Part shown: positions 44,191 through 56,964 of the stretch, in pieces | How positions within the stretch are numbered: the stretch's first letter is position 1 | Layout: each line of letters opens with the position of its first letter | Made by a program: the position numbers and the translations under genes | Assembly: GCF_033568475.1 (NCBI RefSeq) | Contig: NW_027331831.1 | Span: 7,936,001 to 8,000,000, forward strand | From: Henckelia pumila | Lineage: Eukaryota; Streptophyta; Magnoliopsida; Lamiales; Gesneriaceae | Length of the DNA: 64,000 nt | Direction: 5' to 3' | The notes under the pieces: generated by a model | Told to the model about the DNA's origin: nothing | Databases searched by the model: none | What the model saw: only the letters and a program-made list of their open reading frames with translations

Positions 44191-44339
44191 GATAAATCTT
44201 ATAACTAAATACCAATGACCTTATTATTGCTTATAAATTTACAAAGCATGGAAAAAAAATTTGGTTGATAAATATTATAACTAATTATCTTATTATTGCT
44301 TAATAAATTTACAAGCTTAACCGTAAAAAAATGTTGTAT

Positions 44340-44530
44340 TTTAATTTTTTTATGACGTGGAAATTCGCAGCCGTTATTTTTTGATAAACCTCCGAACTAA
44401 CGCAATAGCCTGCAAACTAAATTAGTCAGGTAAACCGCACGTACTAGGCAAGTCATGTGCTACAGGATAGTCGAAAAAGATGTTGATAGAGAGAATCGAG
44501 CTCCTGACTTTTGGTCAAATATTCACTTAT
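44340..44530 (-). mobile_element. tRNA-derived SINE
   Basis: On the - strand an internal B-box-like GAGCTCGATTC (near 44495-44505) is followed by CGGTTTACCTGACTAAT, then CTATTGCGTTAGTTCG, then GCGAATTTCCACGTC and an A-rich tail. The same blocks recur at 48510-48735 and 62336-62450. No coding. Borders are approximate. Confidence 0.6.
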
Positions 44531-46745
44531 TCGGGTCGAGATCCTCTGCTGTTTTGGGATAACATCATTTGGTGGTGTTGTTCCAAAATGGCACCGTAAA
44601 GCCCCTTTCTTTTATTTTTTTGAAACATTTTATTTCTTCTTTTTTCGTGGGCTTTTTTTTTGTTGTTGGGCTTCCCCCACTTTTTCTATGTATTGAAAGC
44701 GTTGGCCGTTGGGTTTGGACTCTGACTTATTTTCATTTTTCACATTATGGTTTCTTCGTAGTTTTTATATTGTTTTTGAAATTAGTTTAATGATAATTTT
44801 TGTTTTCCAATTCATGTCACTAATCATTGATGTGTTTCTGCATAATCTCTTCAATGTTTAGTTTAACTTGTATTAATGTTGGTTTTGTTGCGTGACAGTG
44901 TTCATCATTGGTCCATGACGGTATGTGTCTTACAACAGGATATCAGTCAATTCTTCAATTCTTCACACGAACCAAGAGAAGTTTGTGTTTGCAGACCCAC
45001 CACTTTATGGAGACCCAATTCAAGTCTGTATTTTTTAGTGAATTTGCGAAAAATTTCCTATATTTATGATGGTTTTGTAAGTATAGATGGTTAGGAAAAC
45101 TCCACTAACACATGCATATCTATTTTTTGTCCCTAATGAATGTAATTTTCGAAAATGAAATCTCCTAGCTGTGTATTATTTTTAAAAACTTCCAAATCAT
45201 GAGCTTTAATTTGTGTCAATCTTTAAACAATATTGATTGATATGATCTTTTTGCTTTTTTAATATTTATTTTTATTCTGTTTTAGAAATACTCGAATATA
45301 AATGTTTGATTGACCTAATCTTTATTTGATTGCGATCAAAATCAAATTGAAATATAATTAAAAAACTTATTTAATTATAAAACAACTAAATAAATAAATT
45401 ACGATATAGTAATTTAACAGAAGTATATACATTGACGAATTTTTTAACAGTTAAAATACTTTAAAAAATTATATTTGTTAATCTTGATTTTTAAAACTTT
45501 TTAGGGTGTGTTTGAAGTTATAGATAATTAATCTATCTATAAATTATCTTATCTATCTCACGTTTTTTTTTCATATTATTTATCTATCTTTCAATTATTT
45601 ATCTCACGTCAATCAAATCATAAATTATTTATATTATTTATTTTTTATTACAATATATTACTTATCTTTATATTATTTATCTTATCTCCAACTTAAAACT
45701 AAAAAAAGATTAAAAGAAATTATATTTGTTAACCTTGAGTTTTGAAGTGCTCTACATACTTTTAAAAAAAAAAAGCTTGGTCGTATTTTGAAATCAAAGA
45801 AAAGCTTGGTCGTATTTTGAAATCAAAGAAAAGCAGAAGATCTTCTAGAAAAGAAAACGTTATTCCAAACCCAACGCTTAAAGCTCCAAACAACAACTGA
45901 AGCCTAAGAAGCAAAAGTCCAGAACACGCAGCATACTTAACAACAATAAAGAGAAAGAATCCAACTCTATTCAAGATCCCTTGTGATCTCCTAATATTAA
46001 TTATGAATTAATAATCAACTAAACAATGAAAGGGAAAGAAAGAAAATGTGACTTTTCGGGCTTATACCTTTAAGCCTTTTCTTCAAAACATATAAAATGC
46101 TTCTATATTTTATAAAAAAAAAACACTCGACAAAGCCAAACTCATTAAAAAGCTTTTTTTATTTTATAGACCGAGCTTTGCTTGCATAAAGAAAATATCA
46201 TTATACAAATAAATGTAATTACTTCTAAAGTACATTCACAAATCTGCAAGGCAGGACTCGAGCATGCAGTACACCAAATACAAGAAAATAGGAACAAATT
46301 TTTGTAAAGCATATTCTGCATTCAATCAACCAGAATGTATATTGTGATAGAAAGAAAGATTTCCACCACCATTTCCAATCCTCAACATAAAAATGATTCA
46401 TCATGTAAGTAAGAACAAAGGAGACCTCAGCACAGACAACCATCAAATGCGAATATGAGCGGGGTTCGAAAAACACCCAAAAACAAACATTTGAGCAGAA
46501 AAAACGAGACAACATACAATTGATAGAGCTATCAGGATCGCGTACTGCGTGATGAGAAAACCAAGAGACGGCAACAGATTGTTGGGATGGAAAAAAGCAA
46601 GAGAAAAACTAGGGTTTGCACTTTGCAGGGAGAGATGCCAGAGAAGAATGACCCCGCTTACCACTTGACCCGATTCACTATTTTTTACCCGGTTTTGATC
46701 CGGGTTTTTCATAATAAAAAAAAACATCCCAAAACAACGGGCCGG
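44531..46745. other. Intergenic region, no gene recognised
   Basis: There is a T-rich stretch near 44590-44690 and a 29-bp perfect tandem pair at 45773-45830 (AAGCTTGGTCGTATTTTGAA core). A block beginning GGGTGTGTTTGAAG near 45505 resembles a MITE end without a partner. On the - strand 46740-46230 looks like a 5' leader with first exon, but I could not connect it to a family. Confidence 0.4.
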
Positions 46746-46791
46746 GCTATGCTACACCGGGTGTGCTTCACCCGATGCAGTGTAGCATAGC
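46746..46791. repeat. Perfect hairpin with a GC-rich inner stem
   Basis: GCTATGCTACAC (46746-46757) pairs with GTGTAGCATAGC (46780-46791), and the inner CGGGTG pairs with CACCCG (46769-46774) around a TGCTT loop, leaving an ATGCA bulge. No T-run typical of a bacterial terminator matters here; it may be the end of an inverted-repeat element or a small-RNA-like fold. Confidence 0.65.
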
Positions 46792-47835
46792 TCCAACTCA
46801 AAACAAGTTTCTCTTTGTTTTTTTAAAAAACCATACTTAAAAGTTAAAAACACCTTTTCAGAAAAAATTTTTTAAAAACAATCAACAAAAAATTTACCCA
46901 AACATACTTTAAGTTTTTTTCTCTTATTTATACATACGATATAATAATACATGAACCTCTTAAAATAACCACTTTGGTCAAATTAATGGATGAACAAAAA
47001 TGTCTATCATTACTTATAACTATCATTTTTCTAATTTATTTTTCAATTTAAAAATATAAAAAATTGTTCATTATTTTTACACGCGAATTTTCGCGTGCTT
47101 TAATTATTAATAAAATATTAAAAACGTTTTTTATAGTACACGTCCAAACGAAACCTAAAAAGTTATTTTTTAAAAAGATTTGATGAAACTCATTTTGCTA
47201 ACTATCTTCACATTTACGTTGAAATAAGAATTCTTAACGCCCTAAAAAAATCGTTAATGGTTGTATATATATAAACGATTTTTTTTAATATTTTTGCGGT
47301 CAAATACGAATAGCCGACTTTGAATTTTGACCGGACGAACCCAGAAGCCGTGATTGTGAACGCAGATATGTAACATATATCTTGCCTTATAAGTTATAAC
47401 CGGTGGACCCTTCATCTTCACGAAACACGTCATATATATATATATGCTAATTTTCTCCTGAATATTTAGTCGATTTTTTCATAATATTTTTGTAAAAAAT
47501 ATTCAAATTAAAACTGGAAAATTTTACAAATATTTTCTGATTTTTACATAAAAATATTTTCTCATGCGAAGGAAAAAATTAGTGATTAAAAAATAAATAA
47601 ATATGTTTTGAGGATTTAAAAAAATTAAAACAAAATATCATTTTCTCGGTTGGATACTTTTTACATGTAAGTTTCCAACTGTGTTACTTCATTAGGATGT
47701 CCACTGCTAGAGTGCTAGTTGTTAATATACATTATTGTTTCTTGCCAAGCGACATGCGTGTATATATTAATATTTTTTTTTCCATGGTTGATCATTTTCA
47801 TATAAAAGTATATATTATTTTATTAAGATATGATA
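46792..47835. other. AT-rich intergenic DNA, no gene seen
   Basis: Only low-complexity sequence and short TA runs are visible up to the hAT-type element. Confidence 0.55.
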
Positions 47836-47843
47836 TTTGAAGA

Positions 47844-48384
47844 TAGGGATGTAAATGAGTCGAATAGTTCGCGAGCTGTTCGGATCTCGGCTCGTTAAAA
47901 GCTCGTTTTTGAGCTCGTTTAATGAGGCTCGTTAAGTCAAACGAACCAAGCTCGAGCTTTACAATATTCGACTCGTTAGCTCGTGAACATGCTCGTGAAC
48001 AGGCTCATTAGCTCGTGAACAGGCTCGTTAACAAACTCGTAAGTCATCTCTGAGACGAAAAAATATTAATATTAATATTTAATTTATAAATTGACACTTT
48101 ACTTATGAAAAATATTGAAAAATCTATAAAAATTAATTTATTAGAATAAAATTATAAATTTTAATAATAATATTATATATTTTTTTCAAATTTATAATTT
48201 AGTTTTTAATTAATTTAATGAATATTTAAATTTATAGTTTAAATATATTAAGCTCGTTTAGGCTCGATAAAAGCTCGAATAAGCTCGTGAGCCATGAATA
48301 TATTCGTTAAATAAGCTCGGACTCGGCTCGGTTATAAATGAACCGAGCTTGAACATTCAAAAGCTCGGCTCGTTTACATCCCTA
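47844..48384. mobile_element. hAT-type MITE, 541 bp
   Basis: The ends are TAGGGATGTAAA and its complement, followed inward by repeated GCTCG-containing blocks that make the arms pair further. The 8-mer TTTGAAGA flanks both sides (47836-47843 and 48385-48392), as hAT elements require. It has no transposase. Confidence 0.9.
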
Positions 48385-48509
48385 TTTGAAGATTACATAT
48401 GATTTTACTGAAATAGTTTGAACGTAGACACATTGGAGAAAAATTGAAAAAATATGAAGAGATTTCGAAAATTACAAATATACCAAACCAATAAATTTAG
48501 ATACAAGCC

Positions 48510-48736
48510 CTCAAGGGATATCAATTGGAGGAGTGGGTAACCACTTGACCAGTGGTCGGATGTTCAATTCTCCGTACAACATTTTATTGGACTAATCTGT
48601 CGCACAGGAGGTTCTCAATACGGTTTACCTGATAGAGTGTTTTGAAAACTATTGCGTTGGTTCGAGATTTACCTAGTACGCATCGAAAAACAGTGACTGC
48701 GAGTTTCCACGTAAAAAAAAAAAAAAAAAAAAGAAA
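48510..48736 (+). mobile_element. tRNA-derived SINE with poly(A) tail
   Basis: A tRNA-like head has an A-box-like GGAGGAGTGGGTAACC and a B-box-like GATGTTCAATTCTCC (about 48559-48573), then a body with CGGTTTACCTGATAG, CTATTGCGTTGGTTCGAG and GCGAGTTTCCACGT, and a run of about 20 A. It is the most complete of the four related copies. Transcription would be by RNA polymerase III. Confidence 0.75.
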
Positions 48737-48744
48737 GAAAGGTA

Positions 48745-48868
48745 CATGGGCGGACGTATATGGGGGGCTGGGCTGGGCTCCAGCCCAGTCTAGCCCCGGC
48801 CTAACCCATTACCTATAAGTCATATATTTTATATTTTGAGTCTTTAGTTTAATATTAGTGGGCTTTAG

Positions 48869-48900
<32 letters not shown>

Positions 48901-49603
48901 CTTCCAATTGATATCTATATAGACTATATATTTATATTTTATGTCTCAATTTAATATCAGTTGATTTTGGTATTTTTTTAAGTCAATATTCTTTAGTTTT
49001 CAAATTATCCATTTAAGTTACATTTTTGTTGGGTTTTATATTTTTAATTTGGACTTGTCTATGTTTATTAAAAAATATGGATAAACTTCTACAATTTTAT
49101 AATATTAAAATCTATAATTAATTTTTTTTTCAAATTATCCATTTAAGTTACATTTTTGTTGAGTTTTATATTTTTAATTTGGATTTATCTATGATTATTA
49201 AAAAATATGGATAAATTCTACAATTTTATAATATTAAAATCTATAATTAAATGATTATATCGCTCATTATATAATCATGTACTAGGATTTCATATACATA
49301 TATAATTATTTTATTTTTAAAAAAAATGATTATTTAATTAATCGAAATAGAAATAGATATATCAATTAAATTAATTTTTGTATGAATAAATTAGTTGATA
49401 TTTTTTCTCTAAATTTTACTATTTCAACAATGGATATGTTATTACTTTCATTAATGTGATTTTATATTAAGATGGAAGTTATTTTAAAAAGTTTTTATGA
49501 AAATTATAGAAACAATATTAAAAAATTATATTCAAATTTTCATTAACAAAGATTTTCACATAAAATTTAGCCTCCCAGTGATGAAATCCTGGTTCCGCCT
49601 CTG
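48745..49603. mobile_element. Nonautonomous hAT-type element, 859 bp
   Basis: The left end is CATGGGCGGACGTATAT and the right end complements to CAGAGGCGGAACCAGGATTT, like hAT elements of the ZMYM1-like group. The flanking 8-mer is GAAAGGTA on both sides (48737-48744 and 49604-49611). Inside are GGGCTGGGCTCC palindromes, a T-run of about 30 and a ~100-bp tandem duplication (near 49003-49110 and 49132-49238). No transposase remains. It entered next to a SINE tail. Confidence 0.8.
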
Positions 49604-49624
49604 GAAAGGTAAATTCACAAAAAT

Positions 49625-49700
49625 TATGAAGTTATTACGTTAGTTCGAGATTTATCTAGTACGCATCGAAAGATAACAAGTTTAGATTCTTACGTAAAAA
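49625..49700 (+). mobile_element. SINE 3' fragment
   Basis: ATTACGTTAGTTCGAGATTT and CTAGTACGCATCGAAAGATA repeat the 3' part of the SINE at 48510-48736 with some changes and end in an A-run. Head and promoter boxes are absent. Confidence 0.65.
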
Positions 49701-50208
49701 AAAGTTAAATACACAAATATTATGAAGAGATAATAAAAAAAAATTATGAAGAGTAAAACTGTAAATAAATTTTAATGCTACATTACATATCAAAATGAAA
49801 AAATGACCAAAATTAGTTAGTATGAGGTAGTGTGTCCAAAAATAACATACATTATTTTGCAAAAAAATAAAAACAAAAAAAAAATAAGATAGATTGTAAA
49901 GTAATTAATGTGTATGTTAGTATTAATTGATACGGTGAGATGGTACGCGTTACAAAGTTTGTGTAAGTCCCATCGACGAAGCTTTGACGTAAGCACTACG
50001 GTCACCTTCGTGTGAACCATTTTTTCGCCATTTTTGATAATCTGAAGTTCCCTTCTCTCTCTTCAATTAATTGATCTAGGGCTTCATAATTACTCATTTG
50101 AATCCACCAACACATTCCTCTTTGTTCCTAAATTAAGCTTTCTTGCGTGATCAGACTTGTTTTTGTTATATTTATATTTATAATAATTATAATTTGTAAT
50201 CGAAAGAG
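49701..50208 (+). promoter_or_regulatory. Upstream region and 5' UTR of the BAR-domain gene
   Basis: A CT-rich leader (CCCTTCTCTCTCTTC near 50050) precedes the ATG at 50209. No strong TATA box is evident. Upstream sequence is AT-rich. Confidence 0.45.
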
Positions 50209-53200
50209 ATGAAGACGTCGCTGAAGAAATTGCAGAAATTTGCGGCCCTAAGGAATGATAAAAGACCGCAAAAGAAACATCAATCTCTTGCTCACGACGA
50301 GCTCGCTCGAGCTACCCAGGTAATGTGTGTATATGTTTTCTGAGGTTTTTTTGGAAGCAATTGGGTGGTTTCGTTTCAAATCTTCTTGCTTTATGTGATA
50401 TTGTTTGGAGTTTGACAAGTTTAAAGGATTGATATTTCGCATTTTTTTGTGCTGGGTGTGGGTTGCGATCGTTGTATGTTTCAACATGGGATTTTCTTTT
50501 TTTATTTATTTATTATTTATTTCGGTGACTAAAGCAGATACTTGAGGTTGTTGAATTGCGAGTCACGAGGTGAATTGAATTTTGAGCGATCAACTATGCG
50601 ATGAATAAAAATGATCATGTGTCATGTTTTGTAAATTTTTTTTTTAATGGTTTATGCTCCAATCTATTCAGATTTGGTTATCAAGTGAAATGGGTGATCT
50701 AACTTGCGATGCGATTGTAATTATATTAGTATAGGCCGTATGCTTGTTCATTCGATGATTGAGCCAACAGTCAACCTCACAATAGAATGTGTTCTTAGCG
50801 GATTAGTTCATAAAACATCATGAAAATATGCATGGAAATGACATTATGTCATCCTGAAGACTACATATGATCTCTCTTAGTGGCATCACAATACATGCAA
50901 ATATTTGAAGGGATGGGGGATATGTCATGTGGACTGCTGTGAATTCCTCCATCACCTGAAAACAACAATTAAGTTTAATCATTCTCTGGTATCAGAAATT
51001 TGGCATTGGCCAATTTTGCTGTTTGTATGAATACTAAAACAAAATGTCATGGCCATTCTGAGGTTTTATATTTAACTTCTTTGTGTGAATTGTGACTGAA
51101 GTGTTGTCGGAAAATTTATTTCCGGTGTAAAAGGTTTTGTTTCTAGTGGCAACAGGTGATGATAAATTTTATTGTATACATATCAGGGACAGGTGGGGAT
51201 AACGGAAGATGCGTAGTAATGAATATTTAGTTACAGATCAATAGATACTTTTTTCCTGGCCAATTTTAACCTCTCATTTACAATTTTGTTTGTATCATGT
51301 TCTTTATGTTGTATTAATTTGTTATGTTCTTATGCTTTTTACTTTCTGAAATGCTAACTTCTTGTTAAGTTATAACCAAATTTACCCATTTTCAGGACAT
51401 GATTGACATGAGAGATTGCTATGATAGGTTACTTTCTGCAGCAGCGGCAACCGCAAACAGTGTATATGGTATACCATAGATAAGAAGACCTTCCTTCCTT
51501 GAAACTTCACTCTGAATGATGCATGCAAAATTTTTATCAGCTGAATTGCTTTGGCTAATCAAACTATAATTTTTAATTATGAAAGCTTGTTTTCTTTGAT
51601 TGATGTTAATGGTGTGCTGTGCTTGTTCTGATTAAGATTTTGTTGGCGGAATTTTTTTTCTACATGAAAATAAGTGTTAGCAACAAATTTTTTATTTTGA
51701 TTAATTTGAAACATAACTATTGTGAAGTCTTCGACTGTAAATTGTAATTATTCTCACCTCACTATTTCTTGAGGAATCAACTGAAGAACACCTATGCTTT
51801 GGCAAGACATATATTCGTCATATCAAAAGGATCCATATATGTCCTGATAAAATTTTATTTATTATTACCTTGTTCTTGGCTGCTTGATACTGCCTCACCT
51901 ACAGAGAGCACGAAGGTGCATCATCTCAGATAGTTATCCTAACATGACCATTAGTTTATTGGAACATGTCCCGTAAAACCTTTTAATTCTCTCTGCACGC
52001 TAGCCTTGGTTTCGGTATGCAAGTGTAAGCTTTCTTTAAGAGCTGCACATATCATTATCTTACATTTGATCCTTGTATTTGATTTTGCAAAATTTGAATA
52101 TTTTTTGCTTCTCCTCTCACATTTTTGGAATTAAATTTATATTATCTTCTTTCGTGGAATACAATGGCATGCCCTGATGACTCCTTTCATACTTAGAATT
52201 TTCAGAATCATTAAGGGAAATGGGTGATTGTCTTTTGGAGAAAACAGCGCTAAGTGATGATGAAGAAAGTGGTAAGTTGGAATGTGGTTATTTATATAAA
52301 ATTTTTCTTAGAATGGACAGTTATACCCAGCCAATTGTTAAATTTGTATAGCATTAATGCAAGTGATCATCGGTTTAGTGATTGTTACATTGAAGGTGTT
52401 TGAAAAAGAAAATTCTTATTCGAGCTCAATGATTGGTTATTTGAACAAAACTTTTGAATATGTAGGGGCACAACTAGTGGCTTCTTGCCACCTGCTGACC
52501 CAATAAGGGTGCCCTTTCCGGGATATCAATCATATCCGTTACCTTTCCATTCTGTTTTCATTAACTTAAGGAATTTGTCATGGGATAAAGATAATTATAT
52601 TATTTTGTGCCACAGAAAGTATGAATGAAGTGTTCATCTTTCTTTCATGACCTTCTCAACCTTTTACCTTGCGGGTAGGTCAACATGCAAGCTCAGCATG
52701 TTATATTGATTTGTTGGAAAACATAACTGGATTGGTGGATGACCTCAATGCAAATCTTTGCCATACTCGACTATTTTGTGTGCGCAAAATGTAGATACTT
52801 TATTTCATTTTCAGAAGGACTAACTGTTCTTCGTTGTGCAGGAAAAGTTTTGTTAATGCTGGGTAAAGCACAGTTTGAACTCCAGAAACTTGTTGATAGT
52901 TATGTAAGTTAATAGTATTGCATATGATTAGTTTTTATATCCTGGATTATTGGTTTTTTATTTTGGATTGTTGGATTCTGTATTCCAGCGCTCTCACATA
53001 GTCCAGACAGTAACTATCCCTTCAGAATCTCTTCTGAATGAACTTCACGTAGTGGAGGTGAGCTTACATTGATTATGAATCATGGTGTTTTCCAATTGTT
53101 GTAACATGCCGTGATCAACTTCACTAGTCATTGCAATTTAACAGAAGGATGTTTGTTTTGTGAGGGAGATATGGGATTTTGTCATCTGAGGAGACATGAA

Positions 53201-56200
53201 TATTTGCTTTCTGCACCGTTGATTTCTATTTTTCCATATTTAATATTTGTGTTCTTTGGAAGCACTGGAATTTCTAATTTGATGCCCCCCCACGGCCCAC
53301 CTCCACCAAATGCATGACTGCCATTGGTCGTGCATGTTGTGGCTGTGTTCAAAACCATTTGCTTTTTGTGGTTTGTATGTCATGTGGCTTACAGTTCCTG
53401 TATCCACTTTCGAAAATAAAGATTCCAGAGAAGACGTGTTATACTTGTTGCTTCTTATTTGTTATTTATGCCTCCAGTTAAGACTTTCTACTTTGTTTTT
53501 TTTCCTTCGCGCAGGAGATGAAGAGGCAATGTGATGAAAAGAGGTGCAAATTTTTTTCTTTTTTTCTCTTTTCTGAAGCATCTTTTCTCTCAATTAAGCC
53601 TCTTTGTTATATATAATTAACTTCCAGAGAAATATATGAAGAACTGATGAAGAAACAAAAAGAAAAAGGGAAGTTAAGAAATAACAAGGGAGAATGTTTT
53701 AATTCGCACCAGCTGCAGGAAGCCAATGATGAATACGAGGAGGAGGCTAATATGTTTGTATTTCGTATGAAATCTTTAAAACAAGGGCAATCTCGTAGTC
53801 TTCTTACACAGGCATCACGGCATCATGCTGCCCAGGTTTTTTCCACTAAGAAGGCTACTATCCTCCCTATTTTGTTATAAAATTATATGAATTATACACG
53901 TTCTCTTTTTATGTCACATTTGAATTGTGGAGCTTCTTTTGTGCGACAGTTATGTTTCTTCAAGAAGGCGCTCAGATCTCTGGAAGCAATTGAACCAGAT
54001 GTCAGATTGGTCGCCGAACAGCAACATATTGATTACCAGTTTAGTGCACTTAAAGATAATAGCGAGGTAGTTTATGACGATGACGATGATGATGAAGATG
54101 ATGATGGTGGTGAAAGTGATAGTAGTGGGGATAGTGATATCGAAAATGATTCTAATGCACATGACAATGGAGAGTTGAGTTTTGGATTTGGCAGAAGTGG
54201 CCCACTGCAAGAATTCTCTGCTTCAAAAAACTCAATGGAGGTACGTTTTTGACGTATCTTGATCATGAAACAAGTTTTTACCTATTTTATTCGTGGGAAA
54301 AAAATCCGGTGATATACTGCTGCATGCCTTACATATTGCCCAACCGGTCTCATTCTTGTCCACCGTAGTTTTGTTTTTGACACATCGGAGATGGAGAATT
54401 TTGTGTTTAATATTGCGGAAATTCGTGGCATTTGATTGTTTTGATTGCATTTTGTTTGGGAGTAAAGAGAGGTGGTCGATAATTGAGTAATTATTCTTGT
54501 TTTGCAATGGTGGCTTGACATGTTAAGTAATAGATTTGCATAAAGGGAGATTTTTTCAACAATTTTATGAAAAAGACAGATAAGGCTGAAATCTGAATGA
54601 GCTTTGTTTTATAACAAACTACTCCAATGATGAGAAAGCCTACTTCCAAAACTCATTCAAAGCAAACCAAACCTTAAATTAACCTACTCGTCATATATGG
54701 TAATCAAGTCCTTGAACTTGTTGGTCTACTGGGAGACACCATGCTGACTGATACGTTGATAATTTTTTGGTCAACTTTTTATTCATGCACAATGAATGCA
54801 CATAACTCCCATAATCATGTAGGAGGTTCAAGGAGCAAACTTGTGTCACAGATTCAAGAAATGATATCAGTTGACCAATTGATAAATAAATTATTTGGAA
54901 CAGATTATCCATGAGTACCAGTGTACCAGGAAAAATGATGAACCTGTTCGCTTTTAACATCTGGAGAAATTCTATTACTTTTTTGTTGGGATGTTGATAG
55001 TTTCAGCTAAGACCTTCTTTCAATTTCACTTGATATTTATACCTTTATTTGCAGTTGGATAATATGGATCCTACAAGTTCTCCGGACACTAAAATGGTTG
55101 CTGCAAGGGTATGTATATTATATATAAATCCTATGTTTTTTAAACTTTTTTCCTTAATTGCTTGCTCCTCTAACTTCAGTGTGCTGGAAGGGCGGTCATT
55201 TTTTCTGAACATAACTATTTTATGTTCTGTTTTCAAGATAGGTTACAATTTTATTTTTATATTTTGCTATTCATCTTTCTCCCCCTTGTGGCATCCCTCT
55301 GAATTTATGATTAATTACACAATCCTTGGAAACAAGTTTAAAGTATAAGCAGATGACAAGGAGGAAAACTAGTTTGTTGAGATGGACTGCAACACGGGGT
55401 TTTTTTTAAAGGAAATACAGGACACTAACATTGAAATCAATGGCAGCTGGTGTCATGGAACTGAATTCTCATATTGAAGTTGCTCTGTCTGTGTACATTG
55501 GTAAAGTAGGGGAAGAAAGGCAGAAATGTAATTGTGGTATTTGCTTAATACATGAAGTGTATGAAAGCCATGTTCTGATTTGTTGGATTAAGTGAGTTCC
55601 ATTTAGAAGGTATGTCACCCCAATGTTTGAGCTGGAAAAAAGTATCCATTTAGGGGTAATTTTTATTTTTAAGCCAGGCCAACAATTTTCTTGAAAGTAG
55701 GAACTGTTGACCAGGTTTAAAAATCACACTGGCCCCTTCAACTAGCTAAAGAGACAATACGAGTATAATACAATGTAATATTTGTTTATCTGGGTGATGA
55801 GCTGGCAATGAAAGAGGTTTAGTTGGTCGAATAGATGTATGTCACATAGGAAAGAACTGATTTGGTCCAGTGTCATTTTCAACATACCTTTCACATACCT
55901 TTTGCATGATGTATCAGAACTCTTTTGTTTTTATGGTTCTCCAACACCAGTGTTAGATTGCTTACAAATTCTACTTGTTGAATAATGCATTTTTCCATAC
56001 ATGTTTGCAGGTATTGTTACAAAATCCAAGTCGAAATTCTTTTTCCTTCCAAAAGGAGGCAAAGGCAATCAGTAAATCTGCCCCTCTCTTTCCTGCTAAG
56101 AAATTTGACCAGGTCGAGCGGACACAATTGCGACCTTCAGCATCCCGCAAGTTCATTTCTTATGTGCTTCCGACTCCAGACGAAGCAAAGAGTCCAGCTT

Positions 56201-56964
56201 CTAGGAAATTTGATAAAGAAGCTTCCCAGACCAGAGAACCAACCATGAACCTGCGGCATTCATCTCCTTTAGACAGGAACATGTACGAAAAAATTGGTTC
56301 AAGAGAGAAATTATCTGGGCCAATCATTTTAGACACACATTCAGTACTCAAAGAGAGTAACAACAACAGGAAGCCTAGCCCGTTACCCCCTCCATTATCA
56401 GAAGGCCTCTTGTTTAAACAGGATGATCCTAGTATTGCATCCTTCGCTAAGAAAGTCAAAAGACAAGCTTTCTCTGGTCCGTTAACAGACAAACCATGGA
56501 CTACCAGCAGTCCAAATTTCTCTGCCAGTGGTCCAATTGCCTCATCAAGATATCCCCCGCTTTTTTCAGGTTCTTTACTGCGTACTCCATTCCCACGCGC
56601 AGCATCAACCCCGAAATTGTCTTCACGAAATACATCTTCTTTTGTGTCATCCCCTAAAATTAGTGAGCTGCATGAGCTTCCTCGCCCCCCTTCTCATTTA
56701 GCTCCTAAAAGAACCGCAGACCGTATTACTCAATCAGGTCCCATAATGTCCAAAAGCTATGAACTGTCCAATGCACGATTAGTGACCACTTCAGCAGCAT
56801 CAGCGCTTCCAATGCCACCACTAACACTACCTCGCAGCTACTCTATTCCTGCTGGAGGTCCAAAGGAAATGGCATTGCGTGTTCCTTTAGAAGGTTCTCA
56901 AACCTCCGTGATAAAAGATGTTTCTTCACCTCCTTTGACACCCATCGACATGTCGAGAATGTAG
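50209..56964 (+). CDS. BAR-domain, Pro/Ser-rich protein (At2g33490-like), 10 exons
   Basis: Ten exons read without interruption to 641 residues: 50209-50319, 51396-51468, 52197-52271, 52842-52903, 52989-53057, 53515-53543, 53628-53835, 53950-54240, 55055-55108 and 56011-56964, each with GT-AG borders and matching phases. Residues about 30-255 are a helical BAR domain (M-R-D-C-Y-D-x-L-L, Y-E-F-S-E-S-L-R-E, T-I-P-S-E-S-L-L-N-E-L, A-A-Q-L-C-F-F-K-K-A-L), which bends membranes. An Asp/Glu tract follows (Y-D-D-D-D-D-D-E-D-D-D), then a basic Pro/Ser-rich tail of about 340 residues. The N-terminal M-K-T-S-L-x-x-L matches the Arabidopsis protein. Substrate or cargo is not known to me. The gene is intact and convergent with the next one. 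Confidence 0.95.

Noticed and set aside
46443-46727. 94-codon - strand frame with a hydrophobic end
   Set aside because: It looks like a leader or first exon, but no continuation or family could be shown.
48550-48575. B-box as evidence for a functional tRNA gene
   Set aside because: The head does not fold into a proper cloverleaf and is joined to a SINE body with a poly(A) tail.
53950-54521. - strand Ser/Ile-rich frames over the BAR gene
   Set aside because: They mirror the Asp/Glu tract and adjacent exon of the real + strand gene.
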